Of a DNA stretch of 34,149 bases, positions 22,285 to 30,470 are shown in pieces. Each line of letters opens with the position of its first letter. The first letter of the stretch is position 1. A program made the translations under genes and the position numbers. The stretch is taken from contig JAICLZ010000045.1 in assembly GCA_025929535.1 (NCBI GenBank), positions 1 to 34,149 of the forward strand, given 5' to 3'. This DNA is from Gemmatimonadaceae bacterium. Lineage in GTDB: Bacteria; Gemmatimonadota; Gemmatimonadetes; Gemmatimonadales; Gemmatimonadaceae. Under the pieces are notes generated by a model that worked only from the letters and a program-made list of their open reading frames with translations, ran no database searches and was not told where the DNA came from.

Positions 22285-23076
22285 ATGTCCGAAGTGCGCA
22301 GGGCGATCATTCCATGCGGCGGCAAGGGAACGCGGATGCTCGCGATCTCGCGCGGACTGGCGAAGGAGCTCGTTCCGATCGCGGGGGAGCCGGTGCTCGC
22401 GCACGTGCTGCGCGAATGTGCGCAGAGTGGGATCGATCACGCGCTGGTCGTCGTCTCGCCGGAAAAGCAGAGTGTGGTCACGTTCGCGAAGAGTGTTGCC
22501 GGCGCGACGGGAATGCCCGCTCGCATCGAGACGGCGGTGCAGATGCAGCCCAAGGGACTCGCCGATGCCGTACGCGTGGGCCGGAGCTTCGCCGGCAACG
22601 AGCCCGTGGCGGTGGCGCTCCCCGACAACCTCTTCGTCGACACGACGCAGCCCGCGGTCGCGCAGGTGATCGAGACGTACGAGCGTGAGCACGTGAATGT
22701 CGTGGGACTCACCGAGATCACCGCGGAGATCGCGGCCTCACGCGGCCCGACCCCGATTTATCCGGGCGCGCGCATGGGCGACGAATTCCTCATCGCGAGC
22801 ATCCCGAGCAAGGGCGCGCACGGAAGCACCTTCGATCTGGGCAGCGCGCAGCGGGCCATGACCGGCGTGGGCCGCTACGTGTTCACTCCGGCGGCGTTCG
22901 GGATCATCGATGAAGTGGAGCGCACGTTGGAGCCCGGTCGCGAGCTCGATGACATTCCGGTGATGCAGGTGATGCTCGCCCGCGGTGAGCTGCGGGGCCG
23001 AGTGCTGCACGGGACGTTTCTCGACGTCGGGCTGCCGGAAGGATTTCGCGAGGCGACGGAGCGGCTCGGGGGGTAG
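22285..23076 (+). CDS. galU: UTP-glucose-1-phosphate uridylyltransferase-like nucleotidyltransferase
   Basis: This 263-residue protein is a GalU/RmlA-type sugar-nucleotide pyrophosphorylase: the N-terminal loop CGGKGTRML with KELVPIAGEPVL after it, the metal-binding segment ALPDNLF, and the MTGVGRYVFTPAAFGIID and LDVGLPEGFREA C-terminal blocks. It would make UDP-Glc (or UDP-Gal) from UTP and the sugar-1-phosphate, joining galactokinase to Glf. Its ATG is 13 bases after the GH1 stop, so one operon. Its stop codon is two bases from the stop of the convergent DUF1572 gene. The name galU is by similarity; a galactose-specific or thymidylyl enzyme cannot be excluded. Confidence 0.88.
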   Translation: MSEVRRAIIPCGGKGTRMLAISRGLAKELVPIAGEPVLAHVLRECAQSGIDHALVVVSPEKQSVVTFAKSVAGATGMPARIETAVQMQPKGLADAVRVGRSFAGNEPVAVALPDNLFVDTTQPAVAQVIETYEREHVNVVGLTEITAEIAASRGPTPIYPGARMGDEFLIASIPSKGAHGSTFDLGSAQRAMTGVGRYVFTPAAFGIIDEVERTLEPGRELDDIPVMQVMLARGELRGRVLHGTFLDVGLPEGFREATERLGG

Positions 23077-23078
23077 CC

Positions 23079-23555
23079 TCAGTCCGCGAGGCGGAGTGCC
23101 GACGCGGTGCGCAGCTTGGTCAGCGTGATGATCTGCCCCGTATGCATCGAGAAGTGCTCGACGGCGTGGAGCACCGCCCACAGGATGGTCACTTCTCCCT
23201 GCGTCGATGGGCGACGCTCGAGCAGCGTCGTCTCGTTCAGAGTGGCGAGCACCTCATCCACTTCGGCGAGCGTGGAGCGCAGTCGCGCGAGCAGCGCCGA
23301 CTTCGCCATCGGTCCCCGCTCGGCGAACTCCGCATCGCGATCGCGCACGATCTGCCTGCCGCCCGCGACGCGGAGCACCCACATGCGCGTGCTGCCATCG
23401 AGGTGCAGTATCAGATTGCCTATGCTGTTCGATGCATCGCTGGCGCGCCACCAGATGTCGTCTTCACCGAGCACGTCGAGACACCGCTCGATTTTCGAGA
23501 GATAGCTCGAGCGAAGAAGCGCGCGCGCATCCGTGAGCAGGGCTACGTCGAGCAT
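23079..23555 (-). CDS. DinB-like protein of the DUF1572 family
   Basis: A 158-residue protein with the DUF1572 pattern: WWRASDASNSIGNLILHLDGSTRMWVLR, with the first His, and HAVEHFSMHTGQIITLTKLRT at the C-terminus with the His pair. It is a variant DinB bundle. It is encoded only three bases after the stop of the second DinB gene, in the same direction, so the pair is co-transcribed. It converges with galU with a two-base gap, so no terminator can be present. Function is unknown. Confidence 0.85.
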   Translation of the reverse strand: MLDVALLTDARALLRSSYLSKIERCLDVLGEDDIWWRASDASNSIGNLILHLDGSTRMWVLRVAGGRQIVRDRDAEFAERGPMAKSALLARLRSTLAEVDEVLATLNETTLLERRPSTQGEVTILWAVLHAVEHFSMHTGQIITLTKLRTASALRLAD

Positions 23556-23558
23556 GAG

Positions 23559-24053
23559 TCAAAAACCGCCGGGTTCATCCGCGGTGGGACCGTAGGTGCA
23601 CGGCACGGGGATGTCGAGCAGTCGCAGATAGACGGTGAGCTGCGCGCGATGGTGCACCAGGTGGCGAAGTGTCTGGCGCAACATGGAGCCCACCGGGTGG
23701 CTCAGTATGGTCTTGTCGCCGGCGACCAGCGACCAGATGCGGTCGAGCTTCGCGTCATCGAGCGTCATGAGAGCTGCGCGTGCCTCGCGCACGTTCCGGT
23801 CGAATGCCTGAAGCAGCGTGTCCGTAGTCTCGAAGCTGTAGGGCGGCCACGTCATGAGGTCGAGCCGGGGCTGTGACGCGACGTTCGTCAGCCAGGCGGG
23901 CATTCCGGATACGAGCTGGGCGAGATGCCCGATGGGGAACGACTTGGGATGGGGGCGCCACTCGCCCCGATCGCCGGGCACGCGTGCAATCACGTTGCGC
24001 GTGGACGGCATCTCCTCTTCGAAATCCGCGCGAAAGGTCTCGACGATCGTCAT
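23559..24053 (-). CDS. DinB family protein
   Basis: The 164-residue product has MTIVETFRADFEEEMPSTRNVIARVP, EWRPHPKSFPIGHLAQLVSGMP and the C-terminal MLRQTLRHLVHHRAQLTVYLRLLDIPVPCTYGPTADE. The tail LVHHRAQLxVYxRLLxIPVPxxYGPxAD is shared with the DinB protein at 12798-13340, so the two are paralogues. The start ATG at 24053 is preferred; the longer frame to 24134 runs toward the DUF2911 gene. It is 84 bases downstream of that gene, and the three genes (DUF2911, DinB, DUF1572) may be one transcript. Confidence 0.88.
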   Translation of the reverse strand: MTIVETFRADFEEEMPSTRNVIARVPGDRGEWRPHPKSFPIGHLAQLVSGMPAWLTNVASQPRLDLMTWPPYSFETTDTLLQAFDRNVREARAALMTLDDAKLDRIWSLVAGDKTILSHPVGSMLRQTLRHLVHHRAQLTVYLRLLDIPVPCTYGPTADEPGGF

Positions 24054-24137
24054 GTGGCGGTTGGGTGGCGATGGGTGCTCGAGCTGGAAAATCGTGTGCC
24101 GGGAAATATTGGCGCACACGGATGCGATGGGCAACGA

Positions 24138-25322
24138 TCACTTCAGCGTGAGCGGAACGCTCCACACGAAGACGTCCCAGCTGATGCGAAGCTCGCCACT
24201 GGTGCCGGAGCCGGGGACATCGATCGCGAAGTTCTCCTGCGGTGCCGGCGCGGTGCTCGCCTTCATGGGAACGCGAACGACATCCTGCGCCGGATCGTAG
24301 CTGGTGCCCCACTGCCCGTGCTGCCGGTTGATGATGAGCTGCACCGTGCCATCTGCCTTCGGAATCGTCCAGAGCGAATACGCACCGGCGGGAAGCTGTG
24401 CACCGCCGATCGTCATGTCCCTGTCGAACGTCAGCACCGTCGCCTCGTTCGCACCGGTGCGCCACACCTTGTCGTACGGAACGACGGCGCCGAGGATGAC
24501 GCGGCCACGCCGGCGAGGGCTGCCGTATGTCACGACAACGGGGTGGCCGCCGATCGCTCCCTTTGCGATCACGTTCGGAGATGCCGCGCCAACGCCCTTG
24601 CCCGAGCGGTCGGCGGAGGCGAACGATTTCGCGAGCGCGCCGATGTCCACCGGCCCGGCGCGCTCCGTCTGCGTCTGCTCGGTGGTCCCGCGCGCATCGG
24701 CCGCCGTGATGCGCCCATTCGCATCGACCGTGAGATGCGTCCAGAGAATGCCGAAGTAGTCCACGTCGATCCGTGTCTCGGAGCGCGCGACGAATTTTCG
24801 GTTCGAGACTGCGCCGTTCGCGATGTCGATGGCTTGCACGACGAGTGTGTCGTTCGCGGAGGGCCTCGTACGCTCGAGCAGCAGCTCGTAGAGACCCATG
24901 GCGCTGTACAAGCCGTACGATGCGCCGAAGCCCGTCATGAGCATCGGCACCACGCCCGACGGCTTTGGCCGCGCGACCTTCCGCGTCCGACCCGCGGAAT
25001 CGATGGTGGCGTGAACGGAGTCGCCATCGAAGTCGAGGGTCAGCCGCCGGCCGGCCATGTCCTTGGCGCCCATGGGATCCGACTCGTACGTCGAGCGCGC
25101 GACCGAGCCATCCGCGCGCAACTCGACTTCGTAGTGCACGCGCACGGTGGCAGGCACGCGCACGACGATGTCGCCGGTAACGCGATTGCCGGCGCGATCC
25201 ACGCTTTCGATCGCCACGGTGTCGCGCCCGAGCGTGGTGATGAAGGCGGCTTTGTCGCTGGCGGGAGCGACAACGAGCTGCGCCGCGGCCAGGGCGACGA
25301 GTGGAACGAGCGTGGTCTGCAT
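24138..25322 (-). CDS. Exported DUF2911 protein
   Basis: The 394-residue protein has an N-terminal signal (MQTTLVPLVALAAAQLVVAPA), a beta-rich region of unknown fold (residues 30-250), and a C-terminal DUF2911 domain: VVTYGSPRRRGRVILGAVVPYDKVWRTGANEATVLTF, LPAGAYSLWTIPKADGTVQLIINRQHGQWGTSYD, and ISWDVFVWSVPL. DUF2911 proteins are common in Bacteroidetes and Gemmatimonadota; function is unknown. The ATG at 25322 is chosen because it starts the signal peptide; the frame extension to 25532 crosses the divergent regulator. It faces away from the MocR-type regulator with about 140 bases between. Confidence 0.85.
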   Translation of the reverse strand: MQTTLVPLVALAAAQLVVAPASDKAAFITTLGRDTVAIESVDRAGNRVTGDIVVRVPATVRVHYEVELRADGSVARSTYESDPMGAKDMAGRRLTLDFDGDSVHATIDSAGRTRKVARPKPSGVVPMLMTGFGASYGLYSAMGLYELLLERTRPSANDTLVVQAIDIANGAVSNRKFVARSETRIDVDYFGILWTHLTVDANGRITAADARGTTEQTQTERAGPVDIGALAKSFASADRSGKGVGAASPNVIAKGAIGGHPVVVTYGSPRRRGRVILGAVVPYDKVWRTGANEATVLTFDRDMTIGGAQLPAGAYSLWTIPKADGTVQLIINRQHGQWGTSYDPAQDVVRVPMKASTAPAPQENFAIDVPGSGTSGELRISWDVFVWSVPLTLK

Positions 25323-25398
25323 GCGCGGCTCTGGGAATGACGTTTCGGGAAGATACCCCGTGCAAAGTCCGGGTTTGGTCGCTAAACTGACATCGGCG

Positions 25399-25436
25399 AT
25401 GGCCGTATCCATATAGCCATTAGTCGACCTATCGAC
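25399..25436. promoter_or_regulatory. Paired inverted repeats between DUF2911 and the MocR-type regulator
   Basis: ATGGC (25399-25403) and GCCAT (25416-25420) form one inverted repeat, and GTCGA (25423-25427) with TCGAC (25432-25436) another. They lie 26-63 bases before the regulator's ATG, in the divergent promoter zone, a usual place for a MocR operator. Short arms keep confidence low. Confidence 0.3.
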
Positions 25437-25461
25437 CAGACCATTCACCCGCGTCACATCC

Positions 25462-27003
25462 ATGTCCCGCGCCCGTGTCGCCGATGCCCTGACGCCCCAT
25501 CTCGCGCTGCAGCGCGAGGGTGGTGAGGCCATGCACCGGCAGCTCTACTCCAGCTTTAGGTCTGCGATCCTGGAGGGCATGTTCGCTCCGGGAATGCGGC
25601 TGCCATCGACTCGCGCGCTCGCCGACGATCTGGGCGTGTCGCGCACCACGGTGCTGCAGGCATTCGAGCGGCTCGTGAGCGAGGGCTACGCGACGGCGCG
25701 CTCCGGTGCGGGCACGCGCGTGGCGACGACGCTCAACACCTCCGCGCATCGCCGGTCGGCAATGCGCGTGGAGGGACGTGCGCCGCGCACGCCGGAACGA
25801 GCGCCGCGACTGTCGCGCGCCGCCACCGAGATGATCGACGAGTTCAACGTCTCGCGGCCAACGCATCGCATGGTTCCTTTCGCGCTCGGCTACCCGGCGC
25901 TCGACGAATTCCCGGTGGCACTCTGGGCCCGCATCACCGGCCGGCTCTGGCGCACGCGCGCAACCGAGATGCTCAGCTTCACCGACACGCGCGGCCACCC
26001 GCCGCTGCGCGAGGCGATCGCACAGTACGTCTCGACCGCGCGCGGCGTGCGGTGCAGCGCCGACAACGTGATCGTGACGAACGGTGCGCAGCACGGCATC
26101 GACCTGATGGCCCGCGTGCTGCTCGATCCCGGCGACGTGGCGTGGGTGGAGCAGCCGGGGTACCGTCCCGTGCGGGCGTCGCTCAGGGCCGTGGGCGCGC
26201 AGATCGTGCGGGTGCCGGTGGACGAGCACGGGCTCGATGTGAGCGAAGGCGAGCGACGCGCGCCGAATGCGCGCGTTGCCTTCATCACGCCATCGTACCA
26301 GGCACCCCTTGGCGTGACGCTCACGCTCGAGCGGCGCCTGGCGCTGCTCGATTGGGCCGCGCGCGCCGACGCGTGGGTGCTCGAGGATGACTACAACGGC
26401 GAGTACCGCTACGACACCGACCCGATCCCGGCCGTGCAGGCGCTCGATCGCGCGGGACGCGTGATCTACATCGGCACCTTCAGCAAGACGCTGGCGCCGG
26501 GACTGCGCGTGGGATATCTGGTGGTGCCGCCCTCGCTCTTGCACGCGGCGACGCGCGCGCGCCTCGCGAGCGACATGCACACCTCGGTCGAGGTGCAGGC
26601 GGCACTCGCGGAGTTCATTGCGGGCGGACACTTCGCGCGGCACATCCGTCGCACGCGGGAGCTCTATCGCCAGCGACAGCGCGACCTGATCGAGCTCGCG
26701 TCCACGATCACGGGCGGGCTGCTCGAGATGCGTCCGGCACCGGCGGGCATGCGCCTGCTCGGCCTGCTGCCGCGGGGCGTGGACGCCGGCGCGGTGAGCT
26801 GGGCGGCGTCGGAGCGCGGTGTGCTGGCGACGCCGATCTCGAGAGCGGCGCCGGCCTCGATCACGGAGGGACGAGAGGGGCTGATGCTCGGCTACGCCGC
26901 ATACGATCGCGCGGCGACGGAAGGCGCGCTGCGAGTGCTGGCCCAGGTGGTGAGGGAGCAGGTGACGAAACGGAAGGCCAGCCGGGTGGCTGGAGTGCGA
27001 TAA
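25462..27003 (+). CDS. MocR-type (GntR/aminotransferase fusion) PLP-dependent transcriptional regulator
   Basis: This 513-residue protein has an N-terminal GntR winged helix (residues 24-90, LYSSFRSAILEGMFAPGMRLPSTRALADDLGVSRTTVLQAFERL) and a class I aminotransferase-like domain (140-500): ALGYPALDEFPVALW, FTDTRGHPPLREAIAQY, ITPSYQAPLGVTL, EDDYNGEYRY and YIGTFSKTLAPGLRVGY, with PLP-binding Lys342 in the FSKT motif. It is of the PdxR/GabR type, but which effector (PLP or an amino acid) is not known. Its ATG is divergent from DUF2911. No biosynthetic target gene is adjacent, so its regulon is not visible here. Confidence 0.93.
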   Translation: MSRARVADALTPHLALQREGGEAMHRQLYSSFRSAILEGMFAPGMRLPSTRALADDLGVSRTTVLQAFERLVSEGYATARSGAGTRVATTLNTSAHRRSAMRVEGRAPRTPERAPRLSRAATEMIDEFNVSRPTHRMVPFALGYPALDEFPVALWARITGRLWRTRATEMLSFTDTRGHPPLREAIAQYVSTARGVRCSADNVIVTNGAQHGIDLMARVLLDPGDVAWVEQPGYRPVRASLRAVGAQIVRVPVDEHGLDVSEGERRAPNARVAFITPSYQAPLGVTLTLERRLALLDWAARADAWVLEDDYNGEYRYDTDPIPAVQALDRAGRVIYIGTFSKTLAPGLRVGYLVVPPSLLHAATRARLASDMHTSVEVQAALAEFIAGGHFARHIRRTRELYRQRQRDLIELASTITGGLLEMRPAPAGMRLLGLLPRGVDAGAVSWAASERGVLATPISRAAPASITEGREGLMLGYAAYDRAATEGALRVLAQVVREQVTKRKASRVAGVR

Positions 27004-27072
27004 AGCGGGAGCGACGCCGCGTGTGGCAGACTATGTGCGTTGGGCAATTCGTTCACGCACACGGAGCGTAAC

Positions 27073-27201
27073 ATGAGCAAGATTCTTCGCGGGCTCGCCG
27101 CGGGCTACGGCGCGAAAAAGCTCGGCGGCGGCTGCTTCAGCACCGTCGTGATTTTTCTACTGCTCTGGTGGCTGCTGGGGCACTTCGGAATGTTCAGGTG
27201 A
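27073..27201 (+). CDS. Short membrane protein, 42 aa
   Basis: An ATG after GGAG opens a 42-codon frame, MSKILRGLAAGYGAKKLGGG and then one hydrophobic helix (CFSTVVIFLLLWWLLGHFGMF). The basic glycine-rich N-terminal half and single C-terminal helix match short hypothetical proteins in Bacteroidetes and Gemmatimonadota genomes. The spacing, start and hydrophobic profile support it being real. It is 70 bases after the MocR-type gene and convergent with the serine hydrolase. Confidence 0.7.
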   Translation: MSKILRGLAAGYGAKKLGGGCFSTVVIFLLLWWLLGHFGMFR

Positions 27202-27261
27202 GGTACGGGTATCGCGTTGGCGCAGCGGACGACGTGCGGCCGTGGCGGCCGAGTGCTCCAC

Positions 27262-28704
27262 TCAGCGCTTCGCCCCGAACTCTGACGGCGGTGTCACCTG
27301 CACCACGTGGAACTTGTTCGTCTTCCGCTCCACCTGGACGAGAAGTCGCTCGACATCATCTCCGAATTTGAGCCAGTAGATGTAGACCGGCCCGAAATTC
27401 CGATCGATCTTCTGTTTAAAGATGAAAGCCGTAGGCTCCCCGAGCTCGCCGAACTGCGCCGCCGCAGCGTCGTCGGTCAGATCTGTGTTCGCCCCGTCGG
27501 TTAGCTCGGCCCGAACGACGTGTGCCTTGAACAGCGGCATGGCGAACGCCTTGATTCGGGCCGTCATCGCCGAGTCCTCGTCGCCCCCGGGCCGCTCGAC
27601 GTCTGCCATCGTCTCGGGCGCGAGGAGATTGAGCAGTACCGTAACTATCGACTCGGCCGGGCCATCTACGGCGTTCGTGAGCACGATGATCCGCAGGTCC
27701 TCGTCGGGGAAGTATTCGCTCTCCGCGGCAAAGCCGCACGAGTGGCCGGTATGGCCGAGGCGCGGCTGGCCCTCGAGCGAGTCGACAAAGAAGCCGAATC
27801 CGTAGTTGGTGCGTTTCCCGTCGAGCGTCGTTGCGGAAGTCGTCATGAGTGCGAAAGATCGTGGCGTCACGATTCGCCCGGCAGAAATCGCCGAATTCCA
27901 CTTCTGCACATCACTGATGGTCGAAACGAGATCGCCCGCCGCCCCGGCGAACGACTCGTCGAGCGGCGGCGCCGCCGCTGCCGTCCCATTCCTGGGTGCG
28001 TAGCCGCCGCTTACATCGGAGAGCGTCGACTCGTCCGAAATCGTGTAGGTCTGCGTCATCCCGGCCGGATGCAGCACGTGCGATCGGATGTACTGCTTGT
28101 ACGATTCACCCGAGACGACTTCGACGACGCGGCCGAGCAGCACATACCCCGTGTTCGAGTAGCTCCAGTGACTTCCGGGCGCGAAGTCGAGGGGCTTCGC
28201 TGCGATCAACCCGGTTAGACCCTCGAAGGTGATGGGACTCCCGACGTGCTCGCACGATTCGAAGTAGTCGGGAATTCCGCTCGTGTGCGACAGAAGCTGA
28301 CGCAAGGTCACCTCGCTCGAGTGCGGTGCGCTCGGCAGATACGATGCGAGCGTCGAGTCGATGCTCAGTTTCCCCGCCTCCTGGAGTTGAAGGATCGCCG
28401 CTGCGGTGAACTGCTTGGTGATGGAGCCAATCTCGTAGTGGGTGTCGACATCGGCGGGAAGTCTGCGCGCGACATCACGGAGCCCGAATGCGCGCGCGTA
28501 CACAATCCTGCCGCCGTGGATGGCCTCCACTGAGGCACCGGGGGTGTGATGTAGGTCGAGGAGCCGCTGGACCTCCATGTCGATGCGTCTCTCAGGAGCG
28601 GAGTCGCTCGAGGTCTGGTGCGTCGAAGCCGCGGCGCACGCGAGGAAGGACTGCGACAGGAGTACGGCGACCGAGAGGTCGCGAAGTCGTCGGTTCGAAG
28701 TCAT
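27262..28704 (-). CDS. Serine hydrolase, class C beta-lactamase-like
   Basis: The 480-residue protein has a hydrophobic N-terminal signal, with a Cys at 23 after SFLA that could be a weak lipobox. The beta-lactamase/transpeptidase fold shows all three motifs: S94-I-T-K97, Y182-S-N184 and H318-T-G320 in RLGHTGHS. A C-terminal region (about 375-480) follows the catalytic domain and resembles the small beta-barrel found after many EstB-like hydrolases. It could be an esterase, a D-aminopeptidase or a peptidoglycan hydrolase; motifs do not decide. It lies 41 bases after the end of the ettA gene and could be read on the same transcript. Confidence 0.9.
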   Translation of the reverse strand: MTSNRRLRDLSVAVLLSQSFLACAAASTHQTSSDSAPERRIDMEVQRLLDLHHTPGASVEAIHGGRIVYARAFGLRDVARRLPADVDTHYEIGSITKQFTAAAILQLQEAGKLSIDSTLASYLPSAPHSSEVTLRQLLSHTSGIPDYFESCEHVGSPITFEGLTGLIAAKPLDFAPGSHWSYSNTGYVLLGRVVEVVSGESYKQYIRSHVLHPAGMTQTYTISDESTLSDVSGGYAPRNGTAAAAPPLDESFAGAAGDLVSTISDVQKWNSAISAGRIVTPRSFALMTTSATTLDGKRTNYGFGFFVDSLEGQPRLGHTGHSCGFAAESEYFPDEDLRIIVLTNAVDGPAESIVTVLLNLLAPETMADVERPGGDEDSAMTARIKAFAMPLFKAHVVRAELTDGANTDLTDDAAAAQFGELGEPTAFIFKQKIDRNFGPVYIYWLKFGDDVERLLVQVERKTNKFHVVQVTPPSEFGAKR

Positions 28705-28745
28705 GACTCTGTCAATATTCCGACTGATGGATATGGGATGGGCAA

Positions 28746-30422
28746 CTACCCTCGCACCAACTTCTTGTACTTGATCCGGTGCGGCTGATCCGCCTCCGCG
28801 CCCTTTCGCTTGTGCAGGTCCGCCTCGTACTCCTTATAGTTCCCTTCGAACCACACCAGCTCACTCTCGCCCTCGAACGCCAGCATGTGCGTGGCGACGC
28901 GATCGAGGAACCAGCGATCATGTGAGATCACCACCGCGCATCCGGCGAAGTCGTTGAGCGCCTCCTCGAGCGCGCGCAGCGTGTCGACATCGAGATCGTT
29001 CGTCGGCTCGTCGAGCAGCAGGAGATTGCCGCCGCTCTTGAGCAGCTTCGAGAGATGCAGCCGGTTGCGCTCTCCGCCCGAGAGGTCCTTCACCTTCTTC
29101 TGCTGATCGGCGCCGCGGAAGTTGAAGCTCGCGAGATACGCGCGCGAGTTGATCTCGCGCTTGCCCACCGGAATCGTGTCGAGCCCACCGCTCACCTCCT
29201 GATACACGGTGTTGTCGCCGTTCAGCTCGCGACCCTGGTCCACGTACGCGATCTGCACCGTGTCACCAACGGTCATCGTCCCCGAGTCCGGCTTCTCTTC
29301 GCCGGTGATCATCCGGAACATCGTCGTCTTTCCGGCGCCGTTCGGCCCGATCACACCGACGATGCCCCCGCGCGGCAGGGAGAACGTCAGATTCTCGAAG
29401 AGCAGCTTGTCGCCGAAGCTCTTGCGCACGGCCTTCGCGATCACGACGTCGTTGCCGAGTCGGGGCGGTGGCGGAATGATGATCTCGTTCTGCGACACTT
29501 TCTCGAAGGTGTCGCTCGCCGCGAGCTCCTCGTACTTCTGGATGCGCGCCTTGCTCTTCGCCTGTCGCGCGCGCGGCGCGAGTCGCACCCACTCGAGCTC
29601 CCGCTGCAGCGAGCGCTGGCGCGCGGACTCCGTCTTCTCCTCCTGCTGCAGCCGCACGCGCTTCTGCTCGAGCCACGCGCTGTAGTTGCCCTCGTACGGA
29701 ATGCCCGCGCCGCGATCGAGCTCGAGAATCCACTTGGCCACGTTGTCGAGGAAGTAGCGATCGTGCGTGATCGCGACGACGGTGCCCGGGAACTCCGCCA
29801 GGAACCGCTCCAGCCACGCGACGCTCTCGGCGTCGAGATGGTTCGTCGGCTCGTCCAGGAGCAGCATGTCGGGCTGGTCGAGCAGCACCTGACACAACGC
29901 GACGCGTCGCTTCTCACCGCCCGACAACGTCTTCACATCCGCATCGGGTGGCGGCAGCCGCAGCGCGTCCATCGCGATCTCGATGCTGCGGTCGAGCTCC
30001 CACAGGTTCTGCGCGTCGATCTGCTCCTGCACCTTCGCCTGATCCTCGAGCAGCTTCGTCATCTCGTCATCCGACATCGGCTCGGCGAACTTCATCGAGA
30101 TCGCCTCGAACTTCTCGAGCAGCGCGCGCTTCTTCGTCACTGCGAGCTCGACGTTCCCCTTCACGTCCTTCGTGACGTCGAGCTGCGGCTCCTGCGGCAG
30201 ATAGCCGATGCGCGTGCCGTTGGCCGGCCACGCTTCACCCTGAAAATCCTGGTCGACACCGGCCATGATGCGAAGCAGCGAAGACTTCCCCGCTCCGTTC
30301 GCGCCCAGCACGCCGATCTTGGCGCCGGGATAAAAGGAGAGATAGATGCCGCGCAGGATCTCCCGGCTGGGCGGGACCACCTTGCGCAGGTCCTTCATGA
30401 CATAGATGAACTGTGGAGCCAC
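28746..30422 (-). CDS. ettA: Energy-dependent translational throttle protein EttA (ABC-F ATPase)
   Basis: EttA is a cytosolic ribosome-associated ABC-F ATPase that gates the first steps of translation elongation by ATP/ADP ratio. This 558-residue protein has two ABC cassettes: Walker A GANGAGKS (40-47) and GPNGAGKT, signatures LSGGEKRR and LSGGERNR, Walker [12 protein letters not shown] and [11 protein letters not shown]. Between them is the P-site tRNA interaction linker ([21 protein letters not shown] and [15 protein letters not shown]). The GTG at 30422 gives the family N-terminus ([17 protein letters not shown]), so it is preferred to the ATG at 30398. Length and motifs are typical. It is in a leftward group with a P1 peptidase upstream and a serine hydrolase downstream. 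Confidence 0.97.
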   Translation of the reverse strand: MAPQFIYVMKDLRKVVPPSREILRGIYLSFYPGAKIGVLGANGAGKSSLLRIMAGVDQDFQGEAWPANGTRIGYLPQEPQLDVTKDVKGNVELAVTKKRALLEKFEAISMKFAEPMSDDEMTKLLEDQAKVQEQIDAQNLWELDRSIEIAMDALRLPPPDADVKTLSGGEKRRVALCQVLLDQPDMLLLDEPTNHLDAESVAWLERFLAEFPGTVVAITHDRYFLDNVAKWILELDRGAGIPYEGNYSAWLEQKRVRLQQEEKTESARQRSLQRELEWVRLAPRARQAKSKARIQKYEELAASDTFEKVSQNEIIIPPPPRLGNDVVIAKAVRKSFGDKLLFENLTFSLPRGGIVGVIGPNGAGKTTMFRMITGEEKPDSGTMTVGDTVQIAYVDQGRELNGDNTVYQEVSGGLDTIPVGKREINSRAYLASFNFRGADQQKKVKDLSGGERNRLHLSKLLKSGGNLLLLDEPTNDLDVDTLRALEEALNDFAGCAVVISHDRWFLDRVATHMLAFEGESELVWFEGNYKEYEADLHKRKGAEADQPHRIKYKKLVRG

Positions 30423-30470
30423 TGATAGCCGGGAGAAATGAGGGTCCGTGAGTGTCCGTGGCGAAAGATA

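Noticed and set aside
27237..27251. CGGCC/GGCCG hairpin as a terminator between the 42-aa gene and the serine hydrolase
   Set aside because: Only five base pairs, and no T-run on either side.
29055..30425. 456-codon forward frame over ettA
   Set aside because: Antisense of an ABC-F ATPase with all motifs present; the shadow has only Arg/Leu/His-rich sequence.
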